A stretch of 64,000 bases of DNA from NCBI RefSeq assembly GCF_024494695.1, contig NZ_JANHDP010000008.1, forward strand, positions 192,059-256,058. Direction: 5' to 3'. Under the pieces are notes generated by a model that was not told the DNA's origin, did no database searches, and saw only the letters and a list, made by a program, of their open reading frames with translations. The DNA comes from Natronoarchaeum rubrum (GTDB taxonomy: Archaea > Halobacteriota > Halobacteria > Halobacteriales > Natronoarchaeaceae). Positions within the stretch are counted from its first letter, which is position 1; every line of letters begins with the position of its first letter. A program made the translations under genes and the position numbers. Positions 32,861 through 41,100 of this stretch are shown one piece after another.

Positions 32861-34552
32861 TCAGCGCTCCCCGGGACCGAACCGTCTTGCGATCGCCGAC
32901 CGGTCGATCTTCGAGGGGCCGCTGGTCGGCATCTCGTCGACGAACGCGAGCTCGCGAGGGTGTTTGAACCCCGCGAGCCGCTCGTCGAGAAAGTCGCGGA
33001 GTTTCGCGATCGTCAGCGACGCGTCGCCCTCGATCACGGCCTTACCGACGGTTCCCCACTGCTCGTCGGGGACGCCGATCACGACGGCCTCGTCGACGCC
33101 GGGATGGTCGGTGAGCGCGGTCTCGATCTCGGGCGGGTAGACGTTCTCGCCGCCGCTGACGTACATGTTCTTCTTGCGCCCCTCGATGCTGTAGTAGCCG
33201 TCTTCATCGACCCGAGCGAGATCGCCCGTCGAGACCCAACCGTACTCGGCTGCCCGATCAGCGGCATCGGCGTCGCTCTCGGATGCCACAGCGGCGTCGG
33301 CACCTGTGGCGCCCTCGCGCGCGCCGAACGTCGCCCGGGTTTCGCCCTCGTCGCGCCAGTACCGGTCGGCGGCGTGGGGGCCGGCCAGTTCGAGTTCGCC
33401 GATCTCGCCGTCCTCAACCGGGTCGCCGCGCTCGTCGACGATCCGGACGTCCGCGTGGAGCACGGGTTTGCCGATCGTGTCGGCTTTCTCCTCGGGCCAG
33501 CCGTCCGGCATCGCGAAGTTGTTCGGGCCGCACTCGGTGAGGCCGTACCCCTGCGAGAGGTCGACGTCGCGCTCGCGCCAGGCCCGGATCGTCGCGTCGC
33601 GACAGGGGCCACCGCCGCTCTTGACGAACCGGAGCGTCGAGAGGTCGGTGGCGTCCCACGCGTCGGCGTCGGCCATCATGCGCAACACGGCCGGAACCGC
33701 GACCAGCACGGTCGCGCCCTCGCGCTCGACGGTCCGGAGCACTCGCTCGGGATCGACCTCTCTGCTGATCGCGACCGTTCCGCCGAGGTGGAAGAAGGGG
33801 ATCGTCAGCACGTTCCAGCCGCCGGTGTGGAACATCGGGAACACCATCGGCGTCACGTCGTCCGACCGCAGTCCCCACGACGTGATCGTGTTGAACGAGT
33901 TCCAGCACAGCGAGCCGTGGGTCAGCACGGTCTCTTTCGGCGTCCCCGTCGACCCGCCGGTGTGGAGAAACAGGGCCGGGTCCGACAGCGCGACGTCGAC
34001 GCCGGCGACCGGCGAGCCGTCCTCGGGCAGCGCGTCCGCGTACGTCGGGGCCTCGGCGAGCGAGTTCGGCGGCGCTTCGGCGTCGAGCGGGCGTGACGCC
34101 GCGTCGGCATCGGCGTCGACATCGCCCGCGGCTGGAAGCCGCACCGCGGGACACGGCGCGTCGCCGTCGAGCGCCGCGGCGACGTCCTCGACGAACGGCG
34201 CCTCGACGACCAACAGCGACGGGTCGACGGTTTCGAGCAGTTCGCCGAGTTCGGGCGGCGCCAGCCGGTGAGACAGCGGCGCCAGCACGGCGCCGAGCTT
34301 TCCCGCCGCGAAAAAGAGGTCGAGGTACTCGACGCGATTCCGAGAAACGGCCGCGATCCGATCGCCCTTCTCGACGCCGCGGTCCGCGAGCAGCCGCGCG
34401 GTCCGGTTCGCGCGCTCGTCGAGGTCGGCGTAGGTGTAGGCCTCGCCGGTCGTCACGTCTTTCAGGCCGACGGCGTCGGGCGTGAGCGTCGCCCGGCGCT
34501 CGCTCCAGGCGCCGACCCAGTCGTAGGGGCGGTCGCCGTGGTCGTGAATCAC
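32861..34552 (-). CDS. AMP-forming acyl-CoA synthetase
   Basis: 563 residues from a GTG at 34552. LFLHTGGSTGTPKETVLTHGSL (residues about 196-217) is the P-loop A3 motif. LSQGYGLTECGPN (A5), YGWVSTGDLARVDEDGYYSIEGRKKNMYVSGGENVYPPEIE (A7, A8) and TSGPSKIDRSA with the A10 Lys complete the ANL set. It activates a carboxylic acid with ATP and CoA. An acidic Ala/Asp linker interrupts the N-terminal domain (about 140-165) and another sits near 400. It overlaps the alpha/beta hydrolase gene by GTGA, so the two are coupled. The chain length of its substrate cannot be read from the sequence. Confidence 0.92.
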   Translation of the reverse strand: MIHDHGDRPYDWVGAWSERRATLTPDAVGLKDVTTGEAYTYADLDERANRTARLLADRGVEKGDRIAAVSRNRVEYLDLFFAAGKLGAVLAPLSHRLAPPELGELLETVDPSLLVVEAPFVEDVAAALDGDAPCPAVRLPAAGDVDADADAASRPLDAEAPPNSLAEAPTYADALPEDGSPVAGVDVALSDPALFLHTGGSTGTPKETVLTHGSLCWNSFNTITSWGLRSDDVTPMVFPMFHTGGWNVLTIPFFHLGGTVAISREVDPERVLRTVEREGATVLVAVPAVLRMMADADAWDATDLSTLRFVKSGGGPCRDATIRAWRERDVDLSQGYGLTECGPNNFAMPDGWPEEKADTIGKPVLHADVRIVDERGDPVEDGEIGELELAGPHAADRYWRDEGETRATFGAREGATGADAAVASESDADAADRAAEYGWVSTGDLARVDEDGYYSIEGRKKNMYVSGGENVYPPEIETALTDHPGVDEAVVIGVPDEQWGTVGKAVIEGDASLTIAKLRDFLDERLAGFKHPRELAFVDEMPTSGPSKIDRSAIARRFGPGER

Positions 34553-35367
34553 CGCGCATCACCCGACTGAGAATCCAAAAATTCCAGCAGCGTCTCGTTG
34601 ACTGCGTCGGACTGCTCGATGAAGAAGAGGTGCGGGCCGTCCTCGAACAGTTCGAGCCGGGCGTCGTGGAGCCCGTCGGCGAGCAGGTCGGCGTTCTCGA
34701 CCGGCAAAACTCGGTCCGCGGTGCCGTGAGCGACCAGCGCCGGCACCTCGATCTCGCCGAGTCGGTCGCTGGCGTCGAACGCACCAACCGCGGCGAGCTG
34801 GGCCTCCCGAGCAGCGTCTCCGGCGTCCTGTTCGAGCCGCCAGTCGACGATCCGCTCGATCAAGTCGTCGTTTCGCTCGGGGAACCCGTCGGACATCGCG
34901 GGCGCCATCCGGTGGCGGATCACCTCGCGCTCGTCGTACCCCTCCGGTTCGGCGACCATCCGTGCCTGGACCTCGGGTGACGCCGCGGCCGCCTCGTCGC
35001 CGCCCGGACTCGAACAGAGCAGCGAGATCGACGCCGCGCGGTCGTGATTCAGCGCGTACCGCTGGACGATCATCCCGCCCATGCTGGCGCCGACGAGATG
35101 TGCGTGCTCGACACCGTGATCGGCCAGCACCGCCTCGACGTCGGCGGCCATCTCGGCGATCGAGTACGGTCCCTCCGGCGCGTCGGACTCGCCGGTGCCG
35201 CGGTTGTCGACGACGACCGTCTCGTAGCGCTCGGCGAGGGCGTCGCGCTGCCAGTTCCACATCCAGCGGCCGTAGCCGAGTCCCTCCACGAGAACGACCG
35301 TCTCGGCCTCGGACGGCCCGTCGACCTCGTAGTAGACGTCGACGCCGCCGTTGCTAGCGCTTGGCAT
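34549..35367 (-). CDS. Alpha/beta hydrolase (3-oxoadipate enol-lactonase-like)
   Basis: 272 residues. VVVDNRGTGESDAPEGPYSIAEMAADVEAVL precedes the nucleophile elbow GASMGG (Ser at about residue 96). LVAHGTADRVLPVENADLL carries the acid, and FEDGPHLFFIEQSDAVN carries the catalytic His. This is the classical Ser-Asp-His triad of lactonases and esterases. It is the first gene of a two-gene operon with the acyl-CoA ligase, so it may release the free acid that the ligase then activates. It is divergent from the MaoC gene across an 87-bp region. Confidence 0.85.
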   Translation of the reverse strand: MPSASNGGVDVYYEVDGPSEAETVVLVEGLGYGRWMWNWQRDALAERYETVVVDNRGTGESDAPEGPYSIAEMAADVEAVLADHGVEHAHLVGASMGGMIVQRYALNHDRAASISLLCSSPGGDEAAAASPEVQARMVAEPEGYDEREVIRHRMAPAMSDGFPERNDDLIERIVDWRLEQDAGDAAREAQLAAVGAFDASDRLGEIEVPALVAHGTADRVLPVENADLLADGLHDARLELFEDGPHLFFIEQSDAVNETLLEFLDSQSGDAR

Positions 35368-35402
35368 ACTCGTGTTTGAGCGGCGACGCTATTCAAACGG
35401 GA

Positions 35403-35417
35403 AGTTTGCATGTCAAC
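35403..35417 (+). promoter_or_regulatory. Shared 15-bp element upstream of the MaoC gene (site 4)
   Basis: The plus strand reads AGTTTGCATGTCAAC, exactly 37 nt before the ATG at 35455. It lies in the 87-bp divergent region, so a bound factor could also affect the hydrolase-ligase operon on the other strand, whose start is 35 bp away. Confidence 0.65.
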
Positions 35418-35454
35418 CCGGCGTTTCACCCGACTGCTGTCCTTCTTTGAAGGT

Positions 35455-35850
35455 ATGCCAGTAGCGACCCCCGGCGACACGGCCACGGCCCAGCTCCCGG
35501 TGACCGAGGAGCGCATCGAAGCGTTCGCCTCGGTGACCGGCGACGACAACCCGCTGCACCTCGATCCCGAGTACGCCAGCGAGTCGCTGTTCGACGGCCC
35601 GGTCGCCCACGGGATGCTCCCGGCCGGGGCGATCTCCAGCGCGCTCGCGGAGCTGCCCGGCGACATCGTGTACGTCTCGCAGGATCTGTCGTTCGATCGG
35701 CCCGTCCGACCCGGCGAGACGATCGAGGCGACGGTCACCGTCGCGGAGGGCCTCGACGGCGACATGCTTCGCGTCGAAACCACGGCTGCGGCGGACGGCG
35801 AACCGGCCGTCACGGGGACGGCGACGGTGCTGTCGGAACCTCACGAGTAG
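35455..35850 (+). CDS. MaoC-family (R)-specific enoyl-CoA hydratase
   Basis: 131 residues from the ATG at 35455; an in-frame ATG at 35410 falls inside the shared promoter element and is rejected. ITGDDNPLH-like sequence (VTGDDNPLHLDPEYASESLFDGPVAHGMLPAGAISSAL) contains the hydratase-2 Asp and His catalytic pair. The single hot-dog domain and its length match bacterial PhaJ-type enzymes. It adds water to a trans-2-enoyl-CoA to give an (R)-3-hydroxyacyl-CoA, which would match the neighbouring 3-hydroxybutyrate dehydrogenase-like SDR. Confidence 0.9.
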   Translation: MPVATPGDTATAQLPVTEERIEAFASVTGDDNPLHLDPEYASESLFDGPVAHGMLPAGAISSALAELPGDIVYVSQDLSFDRPVRPGETIEATVTVAEGLDGDMLRVETTAAADGEPAVTGTATVLSEPHE

Positions 35851-35891
35851 GAGGCGAGAACGACCTGCGTCCGGGTCGCAGCGGGCGGCGG

Positions 35892-36389
35892 TCACTCCGA
35901 GTCGAACGACCACTCGCCGTCGGTCGAGTGGATGGTCATCGACGACCCGTCCGAGGACGCCCGCACGCGGTCGTGGACCTGCGCCGCGTTGAACGTCTCG
36001 CGGGTCGTCGCGACGTTGTAGCAGCCGATATCGTCGCCGCCGTCGGCCCACTTCGGAGTACAGACGCCGACGACGTAGCGGACTTTCTCGTAGGATAGTC
36101 GAAGTTCCTCGTGAAGCGACTCGGAGACGACGGGCTGGCGCGGCGTGTCGAAGTAGCGATCCCACTCACCGAAGGGGCCTTCCAGTTCCGGGGGCTTCTC
36201 GCCCGGCGGTGAGCTCAGCTCGACGTCGATTACGGTATCGCTCTTCCAGACGCCGTTCTCCCCGTACATCCCCTCGACTGTCTTCAACTGCACGTACCCT
36301 TCGGCGCCGGGCCGGAGCGCGTTACACCCGGCGAGCGCGCCGACGCCGGCGACGCTGGCGGAGCGAAGCAACGTTCGTCTGGAGGGCAT
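35892..36389 (-). CDS. Tat-exported lipoprotein, function unknown
   Basis: 165 residues. SRRTLLRSASVAGVGALAGC is a Tat signal with a lipobox Cys at about residue 22. The mature part has no family match I recognise. It contains two Cys (VGVCTPKW and IGCYNV) that could form a disulfide and an Asp/Glu-rich tail ending IHSTDGEWSFDSE. The DNA that codes IHSTDGE recurs in a remnant near 36,570 (see findings). It probably sits on the outer face of the membrane. Confidence 0.65.
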   Translation of the reverse strand: MPSRRTLLRSASVAGVGALAGCNALRPGAEGYVQLKTVEGMYGENGVWKSDTVIDVELSSPPGEKPPELEGPFGEWDRYFDTPRQPVVSESLHEELRLSYEKVRYVVGVCTPKWADGGDDIGCYNVATTRETFNAAQVHDRVRASSDGSSMTIHSTDGEWSFDSE

Positions 36390-36509
36390 CGTTCGCAGTT
36401 CGGACAGTTTGGAGTAAAATTTTCCGATCGTCGGGCGTTCGGACCGACGGAGCGGTGTTTCCGATAAGCATTCCGCTGCGGCGCCGAAGCGACGACGGCG
36501 GCGCCCCGC

Positions 36510-36587
36510 TCAGGCTTTCTCGCCGACCGCGTCGTGCATGTCCTCCCAGACCCCATCGGGCACGCGCTCGCCGTCGGTCGAGTGGAT
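36510..36587 (-). pseudogene. Chimeric remnant: duplicate of the adk 3' end joined to a lipoprotein-gene fragment
   Basis: Positions 36510-36576 match the adk 3' end (36965-37031) at 57 of 67 bases, including the stop codon. The encoded tail DGERVPDGVWEDMHDAVGEKA parallels the Adk tail [21 protein letters not shown]. The adjoining 36567-36587 is identical over 21 bases to the 3' part of the lipoprotein gene (35913-35933). The frame has no start codon in reach before the similarity begins. It looks like a relic of a duplication or rearrangement. Confidence 0.6.
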
Positions 36588-36628
36588 CGGTGACTGGAAC
36601 TTGGGAAAGAACTTAGCAAGCGCTGGAC

Positions 36629-36877
36629 ATGACTCTAGCCGTGAACCGCCGAATGACCGAAAGCGCGTTTCGCGGGTTTCGATCGATCCTCGCGACCCTT
36701 GCGTTGCTCGCCGTCACCGCCGGAACCGCTATCGCCGTCCGTGACGGACTGGTCGCGCTGGGCTACGAGGAGTTGACGACCGGTCTGCCGGGGCGAGTAC
36801 TGTTCGTGGCAGCGTTCGCGACCGGATTCGTGGTGCTGTTCGTGGTCCTGGCGTTCTGGTACGCCCGACGCGACTGA
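36629..36877 (+). CDS. Small two-helix membrane protein, function unknown
   Basis: 82 residues, or 75 if the ATG at 36650 is used. Two hydrophobic helices are at about residues 20-36 (ILATLALLAVTAGTAIAV) and 57-78 (VLFVAAFATGFVVLFVVLAFWY), with a short outside loop between them and a basic end (YARRD). There is no known family that I recognise. No clear TATA element is visible, and the region upstream holds the adk remnant on the other strand. Confidence 0.5.
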   Translation: MTLAVNRRMTESAFRGFRSILATLALLAVTAGTAIAVRDGLVALGYEELTTGLPGRVLFVAAFATGFVVLFVVLAFWYARRD

Positions 36878-36964
36878 ACGGCGGTAGATCAAACGGCTAT
36901 GCGATGCCTAGCCGGGAGGACGCCGTGCTTGCAACCGAACCACGATCGGCGAGAACGAACTCGT

Positions 36965-37612
36965 TCAGGCCTGCTCGGCGATCGCGTCGCGCACGTCCTC
37001 CCAGACGGCGTCGGGCGCGCGCTCGCCGTCGACGCGGACGAACGCGTCGTCGCCCTCGTACTGCTCGATGACGGGGACGGTGTTGTCCTCGTACACGTTC
37101 AGGCGCTCGCGGACGGTCTCCTCGGTGTCGTCGTCGCGCTGGATCAGCTCGCCGCCACACTCGTCGCAGACGCCCTCCTCCTCGGGCTGGTCGTACTCGA
37201 CGTGGTAGTTCGTGCCACACTCGTCGCAGACACGGCGACCGGTCAGGCGGTCGACGAGTTCCTCCTTGGCGACGTCGAGGTGGAGCACGACGTCGAGGTC
37301 GGTGATCTCGTCGAGGTACTCGGCCTGCGAGGGGTTGCGCGGATAGCCGTCGAGCACGTAGCCGTCGGCCTCCTCGAGGGCGGTCTTGACGATCTCGTTG
37401 ACGACCTCGTCGGGGACCAGCTCGCCGGCCTCCATGTACGCGCGCGGCGTGTCGTACTCGGTGTCGAGATGTCCGATATCCATATCTTTGTTCGCGCGCA
37501 ACGCGTCGCCGGTCGTGACGTGCTCGACGCCGAACTCCTCGACGATTCGCGAACTCTGCGTACCCTTGCCCGCACCCGGTGCTCCGAGGATCAGTACGTT
37601 CGGATTGGCCAT
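36965..37612 (-). CDS. adk: Adenylate kinase
   Basis: 215 residues. Walker [11 protein letters not shown] is at residues 9-18, VTTGDALR is the AMP site, and [14 protein letters not shown] is the conserved NMP-side block. [15 protein letters not shown] and [16 protein letters not shown] form a four-Cys zinc LID domain of the long type. It interconverts ATP, AMP and ADP in the cytosol. A CTTTAAGC element on the minus strand at about 37,637 is 25 nt upstream and is the probable promoter. In many archaea adk follows secY; here it is separate. Confidence 0.95.
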   Translation of the reverse strand: MANPNVLILGAPGAGKGTQSSRIVEEFGVEHVTTGDALRANKDMDIGHLDTEYDTPRAYMEAGELVPDEVVNEIVKTALEEADGYVLDGYPRNPSQAEYLDEITDLDVVLHLDVAKEELVDRLTGRRVCDECGTNYHVEYDQPEEEGVCDECGGELIQRDDDTEETVRERLNVYEDNTVPVIEQYEGDDAFVRVDGERAPDAVWEDVRDAIAEQA

Positions 37613-37691
37613 GTTCGTACCTCAGCCTCCCCGCTTAAAGGCTTAAAGAAAATCGGCCGGGCTTTTGCCCCCGGGGTGCCAACCGGAGACC

Positions 37692-38135
37692 ATGACGCGA
37701 TTCGACGCCGCCGACCCCGAGGCGCGACGGGCGCTGTTCGTCGAGGCCATCGACGCCCACGAGCAGCGCGCGAGCCCGTTCCTGACGATCGAGGCCGACG
37801 CCACTGACGATGACGCCGACGCGACGCCGGACGACGCCGACGCCTCGGCGGACGAAACGGACGACGCGGACGCCGCGGCGCCGTGGGTCCAGTACGCCGA
37901 CGGCAAACTCAACCTCGACTGCACGGACGCCGAACTCGACCGGCTGAAGTCGCTGCTCGACGAGTTTGGCGCGTTCTCGATCGACGACCTCCACAGGCCC
38001 GAGGAGGCCGAGGGGACGAACGTCCGCCTGACCGCCCGCACCGACCCCGAGCGCGTCGCGCAGTTCCTCGACCGGGCGTTCCGCGAGGTGTACGAGCGGC
38101 CCGAGGACTACCGCACCTGGGCAGCCGAAGTGTAG
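37692..38135 (+). CDS. Uncharacterised haloarchaeal protein with acidic linker
   Basis: 147 residues from the ATG at 37692. A helical N terminus (EARRALFVEAIDAHEQRASPFLTIEAD) is followed by about 30 residues made almost only of Asp, Ala, Thr and Ser. The C-terminal domain starts at APWVQYADGKLNLDCTDAELDRLKSLLDEFG and ends VYERPEDYRTWAAEV. I do not recognise the family. It is divergent from adk, and the 79 bp between carry AT-rich boxes (cttaaag) that could serve both directions. Confidence 0.6.
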   Translation: MTRFDAADPEARRALFVEAIDAHEQRASPFLTIEADATDDDADATPDDADASADETDDADAAAPWVQYADGKLNLDCTDAELDRLKSLLDEFGAFSIDDLHRPEEAEGTNVRLTARTDPERVAQFLDRAFREVYERPEDYRTWAAEV

Positions 38136-38172
38136 GATCGGCGTCGCGCGGCGGATCTGCGTCGCGGCGCGG

Positions 38173-41100
38173 TCACCCGTCGCCGGATTCCGACGTGAAC
38201 AGTTGCTCGAAGAGCTTGCGCTGCCCGGCTCGGAGGTGGTCGTTGAACGTCGGCTGGGTGATATCCATCGACGCGGCGACCTCGCTGCCCGAGCGCGTCC
38301 GCGGCGTCTCGAAATAGCCGCTGTGGAACGCGGTCCGGAGCGCCTCGATCTGCCGGGGCGTCAGGTCGTCGGTCAGCGCGGCGTGAAACTCGGTGAGCGT
38401 CTCCTGGGATCGCTCGCGGGTGCGCTTGCCCGTGAACGTCGCCTCCGGATATCGTGATCGGAACGACTCGGCGAACTCTCTGGCCGGTTCGCCGGACGCG
38501 ATCTCGATGGAGACTTGCGCTTCGCCGTCCTCGGCGCGGAGCCGGGCGAGCCTGCCACCGTGGTCGAGGACCGTCGCCGCGGGGCAGTCGTCGTCGAGAA
38601 GCGCCTCGAACAGGCACACGCGCTCGCCGTCGTCCGCGCGTTCCGAGACGAGCGACAGGTCGCGTATCGACAGCCCGACCGCGGCGTCCCGGATCGCGCC
38701 CGGCGCGGCGCCGTGCGTCCGGAAGAACGCTCGCAGTCCACCGTCAGCCTGCGGGACCACGTTCTCGTGGACGAACGTACAATCGGCGTCCCGAGTGAGA
38801 GAGGCGACCGAGAAATCGTCGTCGGAGACCGAAAAGTCGAGTTCGGTCACCTCGTCGCTGACCAGCGCGCGCTTGGTCTTGAGCGCGCTCGCGGCGTAGG
38901 CGATCGTGTCGCTCAGCTCCGTCAGCACGTCGCGTTCCAGCTCGTCGAACACGCCCTGCTCGGCCGCGTAGACCGAGAGGACGCCGAACGTGGTGTCGCC
39001 GTGGGCGAGGGGGAGTGCGGCGACCGACTGGTATCCACGCTCGAGCGCCACCTGCTGCCAGGGCTCGAACGGCGGGTCGCCGACCACTTCGTCGACGACC
39101 TCGACCTCGCCGGTGCGGAGCGCTCGTCCGGCGGGTTCGAGCGTCTCGACGTCGCCCGCAGACGTCACCTCGATCTCCTCGAGGTAGCACGACGAGGCGC
39201 CAGCGCGCTCGGCGGGCGTCACGGCCTCGTCGACGGCGTCGACCTCGCCCACCCACGCGAGTTCGTAGGGAGCGTCGTCGCCGGCCAGCGCCTCGCAGAC
39301 CACGCGGTGGATCTCCTCGCGGCTCGACGCGCCGACGAGCGCCTGATCGATGTTCCGGATGATGGAGTTGATGCGATCGAGTCTGGCGAGCGTCTCGGTC
39401 CGCTCCTCGAGAGTCGCCTCGCGGGACCGGAGCTGCTGTTCCCGACGCGTCCGGCCGAACGCCGCGCCGACGTTGGCGGCGGCCGTCTCGACGAAGTCGT
39501 AGTCGGTCGACGAGAACCCGCCCGATTCGGTCGCGCCGACGACGAACACGCCCTGCTTGCCCAGCGGGAACGCCGCGAGTTCGGAGACCGACCCACCGTC
39601 GGTCTCGACGCCGAGGTCGGCTCGCCGCCGCGGCTCGTCGTTGACGAACGCCTCCCAGCCGACGCCCTCGCCGACCGCCAGCGGCGACTGCTCGGCCAGC
39701 AGCCGCTCGCCGGCCTCCGTCGCCGCGAGCGGTTCGAGCGCGCCGGTGTCGTCGGCGTCGATCGCGACCGCCGCGACGGGAAGCGCCAGCGTCTCCTCGG
39801 CTGCGGTGACGACGCGCGACGCCGTTTCGGCCGCCGTTTCGGGCTCCATCAGATCCCGGCTCAGTCCGTTGAGCGCGGCCAGCCGGTTCTCGCGGTGGCG
39901 GCGTTCGAGTTCGTACTCGACCCACTGGCCGATCAGTTCCAGAAACGTTCGCTCGCCCGAGGAAAATTCGGCGTCGCGCGGCGATCTGTCTACGAAGCAG
40001 ATCGTCCCGTACGGTTCGTCACCGACGGCAACCTCGACGCCGGCGTAGCACTCCAATCCGAACGCGTCGTAGAGCGGGTCGTCGGACCAGCCGGCGGCGG
40101 CGGCGTCGCTGACCGACCGCGTTTCGCACTCGGCGACGACTTCCCGGCAGTAGTGCGTCGACGACGTCGGCGTCGTCGCTCCCTCGTCGAGTTCGGGATG
40201 GTGTCCGTGCATCGCCTCGATCTCGAAGTCGTCGCCGCGGTCCCGGGTCAGCATACCGACGTCGACGCCGAACCGCTCGGCGCCGAGCGCCAGCAGGGCG
40301 TCGATCTTCTCGTCGAACGACCGGTCGGTGTCAGACGTGACGTCGTACGCCCGGCGCAGATACCGCTCGCGTTCGACGCGGTCGAGTTCGTAGCCGAGCC
40401 ACTCGCCCATCAGTTCGACGAACGTCTGCTGGCCCTCCGAGAACGGGTAGTCGCGTGCGCTCGTGTCCGCGAAGCAGAGCGTGCCGTACTGGTCGGCGTC
40501 GACCGACACGGTGACGCCGAGAAACGATTCGAGCCCGTATCGCTCGTAGGCGGGGTCCGCTTCCCAGCCTTCGGCGGCGGCGTCCGCGACGCCAAGCGGG
40601 CCGTCGCCCTCGAGGACGCGCCGACAGTACGTCTGGGAAACCGGCGCCGTGGCGCCGGGCTGGATCTGCTCGTGGGAGCCGACAGCGTCGACGATCTCGA
40701 AGGCGTCGCCGTCGATCTGCGAGAGAAAGCCGATATCGAGTCCGAGATACTCGCGGCCGAGTTCGAGCAGTCGTCTGACTTTCTCCTCGAACGTCGCGTC
40801 GGGAGCCGCAATCGTCTCGTAGAGCTTCGCGAGAAACCGTTCGTGACTCTGCAGCGACGTCTTGGCGACAGTTTGATCCCGAAGCTCACCCAGCATCCGG
40901 TCGACCTCCCGATCTGCCCGGTCGGACGATGCCAGCTCCGCCGGCGGCGTGTAGTAGAGGTTTCGAGAGAGGGCGCCGTCGTGGACGAGGTGCGGGTGAG
41001 CCCTGACGATGTCGCGGACGGCCGCCGGTGGGAACCGATCGCGGTTGTACTGGCACAGCGCGATGCAGTCGCCCGTCGGGAGCGTCTCGTCGAACCGGCG

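Noticed and set aside
35386..35400. A fifth copy of the shared 15-bp element for the hydrolase-ligase operon
   Set aside because: The minus strand has only a partial GTTTGAATA match, and its distance of about 19 nt from the start does not fit the 37-nt rule.
35410..35454. Upstream ATG at 35410 as MaoC start
   Set aside because: It falls inside the shared 15-bp promoter element, and the added residues (STRRFTRLLSFFEG) do not match the family.
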